A stretch of DNA of 49,261 nucleotides from Streptomyces specialis (GCF_001493375.1 NZ_LN929763.1:1-49261); one strand, 5' to 3'. Shown: positions 8,557 through 17,215, counted from the first letter of the stretch. Notes: generated from the sequence alone by a model not told the origin. Numbers and translations: made by a program.

Positions 8557-9426
8557 GTGGCGAGCGGACCGGCGGGCGGTGCGGCGACGGTGCTGCGGCT
8601 CGTGCTCGGCAAGCGACTGCAGGACCTGCGGGAGACCGCGGGACTGTCCTTCGAGGAGGCGGCCAGGGCACTGGACGTCACCCACGCCACCATCCGCCGG
8701 ATGGAGAAGGCGCAGGTCGGCCTCAAGGTCCCCTACGTCGAGAAGCTCCTGCGCATCTACGGCGTGACCGGCCAGGGGGAGATCGACGGGTTCCTCACGC
8801 TGGTGCGCGAGGCCAACCAGCCCGGCTGGTGGCACCGGTACCGGGACGTCCTGCCCGAGTGGTTCAGCGCGTTCGTCAGTCTGGAGGCGGAGGCCGACCA
8901 GATCCGGGCGTACGAGCCGCACTACATTCCCGGCCTGTTGCAGACCGAGGCGTACGCCACGACGGTGCTCCGCGCCGGCATGCCGCACGCCCCGGCCCGT
9001 GAGATCGAGCGGCTCGTGGCGCTGCGCCTCACGCGCCAGGAGCTGCTGGTCCGCAAGCAGCCGCCGCTGCTGTGGATCGTGATGGACGAAACGGTTCTGC
9101 GCCGGCCGATCGGCAGGCCGCACGTCATGCGCGCCCAGATCGCCCGGCTGATCGAGGCCGCCACCACGATGCCGCAGGTGCGGCTCCAGGTGATGCCGTT
9201 CTCCGCGGGACCCCATCCGGCGATGTACGGGCCTTTCCACCTCTTCCGGTTCCCCCTGCCCGAACTGTCCGATGTCGCCTGTGCGGAGAGCCTCGTCGGC
9301 GCGGCGTACTTCGATCAGCGCGACGATGTGTCGGCGTTCCGGGAGGCCCTGGACCGGATGTGCGCGCAAGCCGCGCCAGTGAACCGCACCGGGGCCCTCC
9401 TCGGCGCCATTCGCAAGGAGATCTGA
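8557..9426 (+). CDS. XRE-family regulator with DUF5753 domain
   Basis: A 289-aa regulator of the WhiJ-like class widespread in Streptomyces. Residues about 16-70 form the helix-turn-helix (KRLQDLRETAGLSFEEAARA, then HATIRRMEKAQVGL). Residues about 95-280 are DUF5753, starting near YEPHYIPGLLQTEAYATTV and containing LRRPIGRPHVMRAQI, QVMPFSAGPHPAMYGPF and the conserved end. The GTG start at 8557 has GAAGGGG about 8 bases upstream. The DUF397 gene follows after 3 bases, and such pairs act together: the DUF397 protein is thought to modulate the DNA-binding partner. Together with the divergent HATPase this forms a complete three-component regulatory cassette. Confidence 0.9.
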   Translation: MASGPAGGAATVLRLVLGKRLQDLRETAGLSFEEAARALDVTHATIRRMEKAQVGLKVPYVEKLLRIYGVTGQGEIDGFLTLVREANQPGWWHRYRDVLPEWFSAFVSLEAEADQIRAYEPHYIPGLLQTEAYATTVLRAGMPHAPAREIERLVALRLTRQELLVRKQPPLLWIVMDETVLRRPIGRPHVMRAQIARLIEAATTMPQVRLQVMPFSAGPHPAMYGPFHLFRFPLPELSDVACAESLVGAAYFDQRDDVSAFREALDRMCAQAAPVNRTGALLGAIRKEI

Positions 9427-9429
9427 ACC

Positions 9430-9666
9430 ATGGATCGCGTATACAACGGCATGCCCGCCGCGCAGCTCGGCACCGAGGGGTGGCACAAGCCCTGGAGCGG
9501 CGGCAACGGCGGGAGCTGTGTCGAGGTGATGCGGCTGGGGGACGGCCGGGTGGCCCTGCGCCAGTCGGCCGACCCGGACGGCCCCGCGCTGATCTGCTCG
9601 CATCACGAGATCGAGAGGTTCATCCAGGGAGTGAAGTCCGGAGAAGCGGACTTCCTCCTGGTCTGA
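9430..9666 (+). CDS. DUF397 domain protein, partner of the upstream XRE regulator
   Basis: A 78-aa protein with the DUF397 hallmarks: W-H-K-(P/S)-W-S-G-G-N-G-G-S-C-V-E-V near residues 18-33, an RxS...DPDGPAL core, and a short C-terminal helix. Homologues are small acidic partners encoded beside DUF5753 XRE proteins and WhiJ-type loci, and some bind the regulator. The ATG at 9430 lies three bases after the XRE stop, so translation is probably coupled. Composition and length are typical, and I see no abnormality. Confidence 0.9.
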   Translation: MDRVYNGMPAAQLGTEGWHKPWSGGNGGSCVEVMRLGDGRVALRQSADPDGPALICSHHEIERFIQGVKSGEADFLLV

Positions 9667-9684
9667 CCATCCGCGGGGATGGGA

Positions 9685-9720
9685 GCGCGGTGTCCGCCCA
9701 CGGGGGGGCGGACACCGCGC
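9685..9720 (+). terminator. Strong 15-bp hairpin between DUF397 and DUF574 genes
   Basis: Perfect 15-base arms (GCGCGGTGTCCGCCC at 9685-9699 and its complement at 9706-9720) enclose a 6-base loop. There is no T-tract, as is common for actinomycete terminators. It begins 18 bases after the DUF397 stop and ends 32 bases before the chosen DUF574 start. It may be a terminator or an attenuating and processing hairpin. Confidence 0.55.
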
Positions 9721-9752
9721 CGGTAAGCAGGGACGAGAAGACGGAGCACGCC

Positions 9753-10589
9753 GTGAGCGACGAAGGCCGGACCGGGGTCCACAGCGCGGGATTCACCGCG
9801 GAGCAGATCGACACCGGCAGACCTCACCCCGCGCGGATGTACGACTACTACCTCGGCGGGCAGGACAACTACGAGGTGGACCGCGCCGCCGCCGAGCGCG
9901 TGATCGAGCTGCTGCCGGACATCAGAACGGCGGCCCGGGAGAACCGCGGGTTCCTGCGCCGCGCCACCAGGGCCGTCGTCGGCCGGGGCATCCGCCAGAT
10001 CATCGACATCGGCACCGGCATCCCGACCTCGCCCAACACCCACGAGGTGGCGCGGGCCACCGACCCGGACGTCCGGGTGGCGTACGTCGACAACGACCCG
10101 ATCGTCAGCACCTACGCGGGCGCCAAGCTGATCAACGACGGGAACGCGGAGTTCGCCCTCGCCGACCTGCGCGACCCGGCCTCGATCCTCGCCCATCCCG
10201 CCGTCACGGAGCTGATCGACCTCGGCCGGCCCGTGGCGCTGATGCTCGTGGCCATCCTGCACTTCATCGACGACGCCGACGACCCGGCGGGCATCGTCGC
10301 GGCCCTCACCGAACCGTTGCCGCCGGGAAGCTGCCTGGTCCTCAGCCACGGGACCTCCGACTTCCACGACCCCGGCCGGCTCCGGGCCGTCAGCGACGTC
10401 TACCGCGAGGCGACCGCCGCGCTCACGCTGCGCCCGCGCGCCCGGGTGCTGGAGTTCTTCGACGGATTCGACCTCATCGACCCGCCCGGCCTGGTGCAGC
10501 CGCCGTTCTGGCAGCCGGAGCGGCCCGTTCCGGAGGATCCGGTGCTGCACGGGCTCGGGTTCTACTGCGGGGTCGGCGTGAAGCGCTGA
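9753..10589 (+). CDS. SAM-dependent methyltransferase, DUF574 (Methyltransf_19) family
   Basis: A 278-aa protein of the actinomycete DUF574 family. Diagnostic segments are IDTGRPHPARMYDYYLGGQD near the N-terminus and the Rossmann motif IIDIGTGIPTSPNTHE. VAYVDNDPIV follows, with the acidic residue that would bind the SAM ribose, then LMLVAILHFIDD and LEFFDGFDLIDPPGL. The GTG at 9753 is chosen because GGAG lies 8 bases upstream and the family motif begins at a normal distance. An in-frame GTG at 9690 would lie inside the strong hairpin at 9685-9720. The substrate of the family is unknown. It frequently accompanies XRE/DUF397 genes, as here. Confidence 0.87.
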   Translation: MSDEGRTGVHSAGFTAEQIDTGRPHPARMYDYYLGGQDNYEVDRAAAERVIELLPDIRTAARENRGFLRRATRAVVGRGIRQIIDIGTGIPTSPNTHEVARATDPDVRVAYVDNDPIVSTYAGAKLINDGNAEFALADLRDPASILAHPAVTELIDLGRPVALMLVAILHFIDDADDPAGIVAALTEPLPPGSCLVLSHGTSDFHDPGRLRAVSDVYREATAALTLRPRARVLEFFDGFDLIDPPGLVQPPFWQPERPVPEDPVLHGLGFYCGVGVKR

Positions 10590-10781
10590 CCGCCCGGCAC
10601 AGGCCGCCAACGGCACCGGGAAGCGCCCCGGACGGACGCGTCACCACGGGTGGCGCGGATCGTTGCCGTTCGTGAACGCCATACCGGACTGACCCCCTTT
10701 CAGGCTTGGCATGGTCATAACGTGCCGAGGGTAGGGCGCCTGTGCCCTGCCGTTCCTCGCTGCTCTTCTTCCGGAGGTTCC

Positions 10782-11597
10782 ATGAAACTGCGCCGCTTCC
10801 TGGCGTCGGCCGCCCCCGCGGCCGTCGCGGTCGGCGTGACCGCCCTCGCCCCGGGCTCGGCCCTGGCGCAGGACACCCCCGCCGCCACGGCCGTGGACTA
10901 CGTGGCCCTGGGCGACTCCTACTCCTCCGGCCTCGGCGCCGGTGACTACGACGGCGCCAGCGGTGACTGCAAGCGCAGCGACGTCGCGTACGCGGAGCTG
11001 TGGGCCGACGCCAACGCCCCCGCCTCCTTCGACTTCACCGCCTGCGCCGGCGCCGTGACCACCGACGTCGTCAGCGACCAGCTCGGGCCGTTGGACTCCG
11101 GGACCGACCTCGTCACCATCAGCATCGGCGGCAACGACGCCGGGTTCGAGGACACCATGATCACCTGCGTGTTCCAGAGCACCAGCTCCTGCCTGGCGGC
11201 CGTCGCCACCGCGAACACCTACATCACCAACTCCCTCCCCGCCCGGCTGGACGCCGTCTACGACGCCATCCGCGCCGAGGCGCCCAACGCCCACGTGGTG
11301 GTGATGGGCTACCCCCGCATGTACGAGCTGGACGGAAGCTGCTGGTTCGGGATCGACGAGGAGGCCAGGGCCGCCATCAACGGCGCCGCGGACAACCTCG
11401 TCGGTGTGATCGCCGACCGGGCCGCCGACCACGGCTTCACCTTCGCGGACGTCCGCCCCGCCTTCACCGGCCACGAGATCTGTTCCGACGACGAGTGGCT
11501 GAACAGCGCCACCCTGCCCGACTACACCGAGTCCTACCCCCCGACCGCCGAGGGCCAGTCCGGCGGCTACTACGCGGTGCTGGAGGCCCTGGCCTGA
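10782..11597 (+). CDS. Secreted SGNH/GDSL hydrolase with catalytic His replaced by Pro
   Basis: A 271-aa predicted secreted esterase/lipase. A signal peptide (MKLRRFLASAAPAAVAVGVT to about residue 29, ending ALAQD) is followed by VDYVALGDSYSSG, the block I motif with nucleophile Ser46. ACAGAVTTDV and SIGGNDAGFEDT form the Gly and Asn oxyanion blocks. Paired cysteines at CAGA, CVFQ, SCLAA, CWFG and ICSDD suggest disulfides typical of the Streptomyces enzymes. The last block should read SYHPTAxGQ; here it reads SYPPTAEGQ, so residue 253 is Pro (codon CCC, 11538-11540). CAC to CCC is one base. The enzyme would be inactive if the base is right, or the base is a read error. CGGAGG precedes the ATG at 10782 by 6 bases. 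Confidence 0.88.
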   Translation: MKLRRFLASAAPAAVAVGVTALAPGSALAQDTPAATAVDYVALGDSYSSGLGAGDYDGASGDCKRSDVAYAELWADANAPASFDFTACAGAVTTDVVSDQLGPLDSGTDLVTISIGGNDAGFEDTMITCVFQSTSSCLAAVATANTYITNSLPARLDAVYDAIRAEAPNAHVVVMGYPRMYELDGSCWFGIDEEARAAINGAADNLVGVIADRAADHGFTFADVRPAFTGHEICSDDEWLNSATLPDYTESYPPTAEGQSGGYYAVLEALA

Positions 11598-11604
11598 CGG
11601 CCGG

Positions 11605-12909
11605 TCAGCCCTCCTGATCGCCGACGGCCCGGCCGTCGCCCCCGTCGCCCCGAGCGGCGGCCAGGGCGGCGGCCGGATCCGTCTCGGCGGGACCGGCCGG
11701 CCACCACCGTCCGGCCGACTTGCGGAACGGCCACCAGCGGCCGTCCGCGTCGCAGCGGAGCTGCACCCCCTCGCCCACGACCGTCCAGCGGGCGCCGGAG
11801 CGGCGCAGCACGGGCCGGGACTCCTCGCCGGCCCAGGCGACGGCGAGCCGCTCGACGGCCCGCCCGGGAACCTCGGGCGCCTCCGTCTCCGCCTCCAGCA
11901 CGGCCAGCCCCGCCGGCCCGCCGCACTCCCAGGCCCGGGCGGCCACATCGAGATCGCGCACGCTCCGCCCGCAGCCCTCGGCCAGCCGCCGGGCCACGCG
12001 CTCCGGGGGACGGCCCGAGGCCATCCGCGCCGCGTCCTCCCACACGCCCAGCGGCGCGGGCACCGGGTCCGTGGCGTGCCCGGCGCCGAGCGCCTCGGCG
12101 AGCAGCCGCCTGGCCCGCACGGCGGTGTCCGCGACGAGGAACTCCAGCGCCCCGGTGTCCAGTCCGCCGGCCGGACCCGGGCCGCCGGACAGCGCGGGCC
12201 CGGTGCCCGGCTCGCTCACGGCGGGCGGCGGCGCGGGCAGCGCCGGGAGCGCCCCGGCGCGCGCGTACGCGTCGGCCGCGCTCACCCCGGCGGGCAGCGG
12301 CGGGAGCGCCGGGTCCGGGCCGGACGGCTCGGCGCGGGCGGCGCTGCGCCGTTGCAGCTCGTCGGTCAGCTCGCGCTCCGCCCGCCCGCGCAGGAGCAGC
12401 AGCAGGAACGGATCGGTGTCCAGCAGCCGGGCCACCTGGTAGCACAGCGCCGCGGTGTGCGCGCAGTGGTCCCACTCGCCGCACTCGCACGACGGTTCCA
12501 GGTCGCCGATGCCCGGCAGCAGGTCGACACCGGCCGCCGCCGCGTCCTCCACCAGATGGGCGGGCATGTCCCGGTCCAGCAGCGCCGCCAGGTGCCCCGC
12601 CTCGCCGGAGACCGTGTCCAGCAGCCGGTCCCACTCCGCCCCGGTCAGCCGCCGCAGCAGCACGTCGGCGCGGTGGTGCGTGCCGTCGGCGTCCCGCACC
12701 ACGGCCGTCAGCCGCCCCGGCCGGACGGAGACGGCGCCGACCGCGCCCGCCCGGGCGTGCCGCCGGCCCTGCCGCAGCCGGTTGCCGTCCAGCGCGGTGT
12801 CCTCCAAGGCCTTCAGCCAGCTCTGCCCCCACCAGGTGGCCGCGAAGCCGCGCCCGGGGGCCGGGGGCAGGGCGGCGAGGACCACCTCGTCGTGCCCGGT
12901 TCGGTTCAT
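11605..12909 (-). CDS. SWIM zinc-finger protein, SNF2 partner
   Basis: A 434-aa protein carrying a SWIM finger (CECGEWDHCAHTAALCY, the CxCx(n)CxH pattern) near residues 140-157. It begins with the conserved segment RGFAATWWGQSWLKALEDTA of SNF2-linked SWIM proteins. The C-terminal half is Ala/Gly/Pro rich with a WWPFRKSAGRWWPAGPAE-type Trp cluster. The ATG at 12909 overlaps the stop of the SNF2 gene upstream (12906-12908) in an ATGA arrangement, so translation is coupled and the two proteins probably act together on nucleic acid. SWIM fingers bind DNA or protein. The biological role of this pair, which is widespread in actinomycetes, is not settled; DNA repair or phage-related functions are possible. 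Confidence 0.82.
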   Translation of the reverse strand: MNRTGHDEVVLAALPPAPGRGFAATWWGQSWLKALEDTALDGNRLRQGRRHARAGAVGAVSVRPGRLTAVVRDADGTHHRADVLLRRLTGAEWDRLLDTVSGEAGHLAALLDRDMPAHLVEDAAAAGVDLLPGIGDLEPSCECGEWDHCAHTAALCYQVARLLDTDPFLLLLLRGRAERELTDELQRRSAARAEPSGPDPALPPLPAGVSAADAYARAGALPALPAPPPAVSEPGTGPALSGGPGPAGGLDTGALEFLVADTAVRARRLLAEALGAGHATDPVPAPLGVWEDAARMASGRPPERVARRLAEGCGRSVRDLDVAARAWECGGPAGLAVLEAETEAPEVPGRAVERLAVAWAGEESRPVLRRSGARWTVVGEGVQLRCDADGRWWPFRKSAGRWWPAGPAETDPAAALAAARGDGGDGRAVGDQEG

Positions 12910-15800
12910 CGTGCGCTCCCCGGCTGCCCGGCCCCGCGCAGTGCCACGAGGTCGGCGAGTTCGGCGTCGGACAGGGTGGACAGGGCGGCCTCGCCGGAGC
13001 CGAGGACCGACTCGGCCAGGGCCCGTTTGCGGTCGAGCATCGCGGCGATCCGGTCCTCGATCGTGCCCTCGGCGATCAGCCGGTGGACCTGCACCGGCCG
13101 GTCCTGGCCGATGCGGTAGGCGCGGTCGGTGGCCTGCGCCTCGACGGCCGGGTTCCACCAGCGGTCGAAGTGCACGACGTGCTCGGCGCGGGTGAGGTTC
13201 AGCCCGGTGCCCGCCGCCTTGAGCGAGAGCAGGAAGACCGGGACCTCGCCGGCCGAGAACGAGGCGACCATCTCCTCCCGGCGCGGCACCGGCGTCCCGC
13301 CGTGCAGCAGCAGGCTCGGCACGCCGCGCGCCGTCAGGTGCCGTTCCAGCAGCCGGGCCATCCGGACGTACTGGGTGAAGACCAGCACGCTCGCGCCTCC
13401 GGCCAGGATCGTGTCCAGCAGCTCGTCGAACAGCTCCAGCTTCCCCGAGCGCCCCGGCAGCCGGGGGTCGTCCTCCTTGAGGAACTGCGCGGGGTGGTTG
13501 CAGATCTGCTTCAGCGAGGTCAGCAGCTTGACCACCAGACCCCGGCGGGCGAAGCCGTCGGTGCCCGAGACGGCGGCCAGCCCCTCGCGGACGACGGCCT
13601 CGTAGAGCCCCGCCTGCTCAGGCGTGAGGGCGACGGCGCGGTCGGTCTCGGTCTTCGGCGGCAGTTCGGGCGCGATGCCCGGGTCCGACTTGCGCCGGCG
13701 CAGCAGGAACGGCCGGACCAGGCGCGCGAGCCGCTCGGCGGCGGCCGGGTCGGCGCCGGACTCGACGGCGTCCGCGTAGCGGGAGCGGAAGGTGCCGAGG
13801 CGGCCGAGCAGGCCCGGGGTGGTCCAGTCGAGGATGGCCCACAGCTCGGACAGGTTGTTCTCCACGGGCGTGCCGGTCAGCGCGACCCGGGCGCGGGCCG
13901 GGATCGTGCGCAGGCTCCGGGCGGTCGCGGAGAACGGGTTCTTCACGTGCTGCGCCTCGTCGGCGACGACCAGGGACCAGTCGGCCGCCGAGGCGAGGCG
14001 GTCGGCGTCCAGCCGCATGGTGCCGTAGGTGGTGAGCACCACCTCGTTCCCGGCCAGTCCCGTCAGGTCGCGGTCCGGGCCGTGATGGCGCCGCACGGGG
14101 ACGCCGGGGGCGAACGCCGCGAACTCCCGCTGCCAGTTGCCCAGGAGCGACGCCGGGCACACCACGAGCGTGGGCCCGGCGGTGGCCGGGTCGAGGGCGC
14201 GGTGCAGGTGGAGGGCGATCAGCGTGATGGTCTTCCCCAGGCCCATGTCGTCGGCGAGGCAGGCGCCGAGACCGAGCGAGGTCATGCGGTGCAGCCAGTT
14301 CAGCCCGCGCACCTGGTAGTCGCGCAGGGTCGCGGCCAGCGCTGCCGGCTGCGGCACGGGGTCGGGATCGGCCCGTTCCGGATCGGCCAGCCGGTCGCGG
14401 AGGGTGCTCAGCCAGCCGGTCGCGGCCACCTCCACGCGTTCGCCGTCCACCGCGGTGCTGCCGGTGAGGGCGGCGCCGAGGGCGTCGAGCGCGGTGACCT
14501 CCCGGTCCCGGCGGTCCCGGGCGCGGCGCACCTCCTCCGGGGCGACGAGCACCCACTGGTCGCGCAGGCGCACCACGGGTCGTCCGGCCTCGGCGAGGCG
14601 GTCCAGCTCCGCTCGGGTCAGCTCGGTGTCGCCCACGGCGAAACGCCAGTCGAACGCGAACAGCGCGCCGGGCGACAGCAGCGACGGCGCCGCGGACTCG
14701 GGACGCGGACCGGATGCCTCCCCGTCCCGTCCCTCGTCCCGTTCCCCGCCCGGTCCGACGACGGCGCGGGCGGTCAGGCCGCGGACCAGATGGCGCGGCC
14801 AGTGCACCTGGACACCGGCGGCCGTCAGGGCGCGGGTGACGGGTGCGCCGAGGAGCGCGGTGACGTCCTCGTCGGCGAGGTCGACGGCGTCCGGCACGGC
14901 GGCCGACAGCAGCGCCGTCAGCGGCTCCCACGCGGTCGCCGCGCGGCGCAGCGTCAGCAGCGCGTCGGTCCGGGCGCGCGGCCCGAACGCCGCGGCGGCG
15001 GGCGAGGTGCCCGCCCACACGTCGGCGGCGTCCGCGACGGCGGTCGGGTCGCTGGGGCTGTGGAGCTGGACCACCGCGCGGACCGCCGGCCCGGCCGCGC
15101 CGTCCGCCGGGGCCGAGGGGATGTCGGCCTCGACGCGCAGCGAGACGCGGACGCCCGCGTCGTGCCCGGCCGCCACGCCCTCGGCCCAGGCGCGCTGTTC
15201 CGGCATGCGCCGGGGCGTCCGGCCGGCGAAGGCGGGGCCGCCCGCGGCGAGCGTGGCGGCGGGCGTGCGGGGCAGCGTGTCGGCGACCGCGTCGAGGAAC
15301 GCGCGCAGCAGCGTCTCGGGCCGGGGCAGCGCCGGCCCGCCGTCATCGGCCGGTTCCGGCAGCGGCACGGCGTGGGCGTGGGGCGGCATCGCGGCGGCCA
15401 GCTCGCGCAGCCGCCCGGCGTCGGCGGCGTCCAGCGGGCCGAGGCGCCAGGCGTCGTGGTCGGCCGGGGTCAGGCCGGGCAGCAGCCGTCCGCGGGCGGC
15501 CAGTTGGAGGGCGAGCACGGCCGCGGCGCCCCAGCAGGCCGCCGCGCCGTCGGCCCGGGCGGCCCGGGCCCGGGTCAGTACGGGCAGCGCGTCGCGCACG
15601 GGCAGCACGACCGCCGGGACGGTGCGGACGCGCACCGCGCCGTCCGGGTCCGGCAGCACCACGGCCAGGTCCTCGGTGGGCAGGGGGGCCTCGGGCGGGG
15701 AGCCGTCGGGGTGCCAGAAGGCGACCCGGGAGTCGCGTGGCGGATCGGCGGGGAGGAAGACGGCGGCGCAATGGGCGAGGGCGGATGCGTGGGCTGATGC
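12906..15800 (-). CDS. SNF2-family DEAD/DEAH helicase, 5' end lost
   Basis: A long SNF2 ATPase. The N-terminal 350 residues are an actinomycete-specific region. The helicase core follows: LADDMGLGKTITLIALHLH (Walker A), VVADEAQHVKNP (DEAQ box), LTGTPVENNLSELW (motif III), VLVFTQYVRMARLLERHL, and AYRIGQDRPVQVHRLIAEGT (motif VI). An in-frame GTG exists at 15662, but the coding frame clearly continues upstream through LAHCAAVFLPADPPRDSRVA and FWHPDGSPPE. It then meets an in-frame TAG at 15807-15809 with no start codon. The true first residues (probably about ten) have been replaced by the adapter-containing join at about 15800-15903. The stop overlaps the SWIM gene start by 4 bases. Confidence 0.88.
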   Translation of the reverse strand, partial: ASAHASALAHCAAVFLPADPPRDSRVAFWHPDGSPPEAPLPTEDLAVVLPDPDGAVRVRTVPAVVLPVRDALPVLTRARAARADGAAACWGAAAVLALQLAARGRLLPGLTPADHDAWRLGPLDAADAGRLRELAAAMPPHAHAVPLPEPADDGGPALPRPETLLRAFLDAVADTLPRTPAATLAAGGPAFAGRTPRRMPEQRAWAEGVAAGHDAGVRVSLRVEADIPSAPADGAAGPAVRAVVQLHSPSDPTAVADAADVWAGTSPAAAAFGPRARTDALLTLRRAATAWEPLTALLSAAVPDAVDLADEDVTALLGAPVTRALTAAGVQVHWPRHLVRGLTARAVVGPGGERDEGRDGEASGPRPESAAPSLLSPGALFAFDWRFAVGDTELTRAELDRLAEAGRPVVRLRDQWVLVAPEEVRRARDRRDREVTALDALGAALTGSTAVDGERVEVAATGWLSTLRDRLADPERADPDPVPQPAALAATLRDYQVRGLNWLHRMTSLGLGACLADDMGLGKTITLIALHLHRALDPATAGPTLVVCPASLLGNWQREFAAFAPGVPVRRHHGPDRDLTGLAGNEVVLTTYGTMRLDADRLASAADWSLVVADEAQHVKNPFSATARSLRTIPARARVALTGTPVENNLSELWAILDWTTPGLLGRLGTFRSRYADAVESGADPAAAERLARLVRPFLLRRRKSDPGIAPELPPKTETDRAVALTPEQAGLYEAVVREGLAAVSGTDGFARRGLVVKLLTSLKQICNHPAQFLKEDDPRLPGRSGKLELFDELLDTILAGGASVLVFTQYVRMARLLERHLTARGVPSLLLHGGTPVPRREEMVASFSAGEVPVFLLSLKAAGTGLNLTRAEHVVHFDRWWNPAVEAQATDRAYRIGQDRPVQVHRLIAEGTIEDRIAAMLDRKRALAESVLGSGEAALSTLSDAELADLVALRGAGQPGSAR

Positions 15801-15845
15801 GTTGGTCTATATTAGAGTCGTGAACAGCGTGCTTTTGTATGTGAC

Positions 15846-15903
15846 TTTTTTTTTTTCAAGCAGAAGACGGCATACGAGATTTCTGCCTGTCTCGTGGGCT
15901 CGG
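15846..15903 (-). other. Illumina P7 / Nextera N703 index adapter (assembly artefact)
   Basis: A run of eleven T (15846-15856) is followed by the full 24-base P7 flow-cell sequence beginning CAAGCAGAAGACGG (15857-15880). The 8-base index TTCTGCCT (N703) is at 15881-15888, and the Nextera Read-2 primer GTCTCGTGGGCTCGG at 15889-15903. All match without error. On the minus strand this reads insert, then adapter, then poly-A, the normal pattern of read-through beyond a short insert. The contig is therefore artificially joined here. The bases 15801-15845 and those just after 15903 are unreliable. Confidence 0.97.
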
Positions 15904-16159
15904 TGACACGCGCTGACCGTCTCCTCAAATTTGACTAGTGGCGGGGCGACCGCCGAGGTTACCTCACCCTCCGGCGGGACGGAAACGGTTTGCGGAAACC
16001 AGGACAGCCCCCGTGGCGACAGGGGTGCTGGGTACACCCCCGGCCGGGGGCTGCGGCCATGGTCCCGGCGGTTCCGCCGTCCCTACGGTGGGACGGAGCT
16101 GATCGCGACCCCTTTCCCTGACTTTCCCCGACTTTCCCCGACCGATTACCGGAGACACG
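15904..16159. other. Upstream region of the desaturase gene, partly artefactual
   Basis: No convincing reading frame. The first few dozen bases after the adapter are of doubtful origin. Near 16108-16142 the sequence carries a short tandem repeat of GACTTTCCCC units just before the desaturase ribosome binding site (CCGGAGAC). The repeat could be a regulatory element of the desaturase, but no pairing or promoter consensus is clear. Confidence 0.4.
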
Positions 16160-17215
16160 ATGCCCCGAGCCGCCACCGCGCCCACCGCCCCACCGCGCCC
16201 TCCGGCCTCGCCGGGGGACGAGTTCTCCCCGCTGCTGCGGCAGGTCAAGGGTCTGGATCTGCTGGCTCGGCGCACCGGCTGGTACACCGCGGGCATAGCC
16301 GTCAACGCCCTCGCCCTGGCCGCCGTCGTGGCCGCGGTGCTCGCGGTCGGCGACTCCTGGTGGACCGTGGCGCTCGCCGTGCCGCTCGCGCTCTTCTCCC
16401 CCCGCACCGCGTTCTTCGGCCACGACGCCGGCCACGCCCAGATCGCCGCGACGCGCCGGACCAACCGCCTGATCGGGCTGGTCCACGGCAACCTGCTGCT
16501 CGGCATGAGTTCCGCCTGGTGGAACGACAAGCACAACCGGCACCACGCCAACCCGAACCACCTGGACAAGGACCCCGACGTCGGGGAGGGCGTGTTCGTG
16601 TGGACCCAGGCGCAGGCGGCGAAACGCGCCGGGTTCGCCCGTTTCCTCACGCGCCATCAGGCGTGGCTGTTCTTCCCGCTGCTGCTCCTGGAGGGCATCG
16701 CGCTGAAGGTGTCGAGCGCCCGGATGGTGCTCGCGGCCGAGGGATGGCGGCGCGACGGCCGGGGACGGGCCGTCGAGGGCCTGCTGCTCGTCGCCCACTA
16801 CGCCGGCTACGCGCTGCTGCTCGGCGCGGCGATGGGCCCGGGGAAGGCGGTGGTCTTCGCGTTCGTCCACCAGGCCCTGTTCGGGCTCCACCTCGGCTGC
16901 GTCTTCGCGCCCAACCACAAGGGGATGGAGATGCCCACGGAGGACGGCGCCCGCTGGGGACACCTCCGGCGCCAGGTGCTCACCTCGCGCAACGTACGCG
17001 GCGGACCCGTCACCGACTGGCTGATGGGCGGGCTCAACTACCAGATCGAGCACCACCTGTTCCCCAGCATGCCGCGCCCGCACCTGCGGCTGGTCCGGCC
17101 GGTGGTGATGCGGTACTGCCGCGAGGCGGGCCTGTCGTACGCCGAGACGGGGCTGGTGGACTCCTACCGGCAGGCTCTGCGCCACATGCACGCGGTGGGC
17201 GCCCCGCTGCGGTAG
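16160..17215 (+). CDS. Membrane fatty acid desaturase (acyl-lipid/acyl-CoA type)
   Basis: A 351-aa di-iron membrane desaturase that would introduce a double bond into membrane acyl chains. All three histidine boxes are present: FFGHDAGHAQIA (HxxxH, near residue 93), NDKHNRHHANPNHLDKDPD (HxxHH, near 128) and GLNYQIEHHLFPSMPRPHL (QxxHH, near 295). Transmembrane helices precede the first box and lie between the second and third. Length and boxes resemble mycobacterial DesA3/linoleoyl-CoA desaturase-like proteins. GGAG lies 6 bases before the ATG. No dedicated ferredoxin or reductase gene is adjacent. It may be temperature-regulated, but nothing visible proves this. Confidence 0.92.
   Translation: MPRAATAPTAPPRPPASPGDEFSPLLRQVKGLDLLARRTGWYTAGIAVNALALAAVVAAVLAVGDSWWTVALAVPLALFSPRTAFFGHDAGHAQIAATRRTNRLIGLVHGNLLLGMSSAWWNDKHNRHHANPNHLDKDPDVGEGVFVWTQAQAAKRAGFARFLTRHQAWLFFPLLLLEGIALKVSSARMVLAAEGWRRDGRGRAVEGLLLVAHYAGYALLLGAAMGPGKAVVFAFVHQALFGLHLGCVFAPNHKGMEMPTEDGARWGHLRRQVLTSRNVRGGPVTDWLMGGLNYQIEHHLFPSMPRPHLRLVRPVVMRYCREAGLSYAETGLVDSYRQALRHMHAVGAPLR

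Noticed and set aside
15846..15903. A T-rich terminator or regulatory T-tract
   Set aside because: The T-run is directly joined to the exact P7 adapter; on the other strand it is the usual poly-A after adapter read-through.
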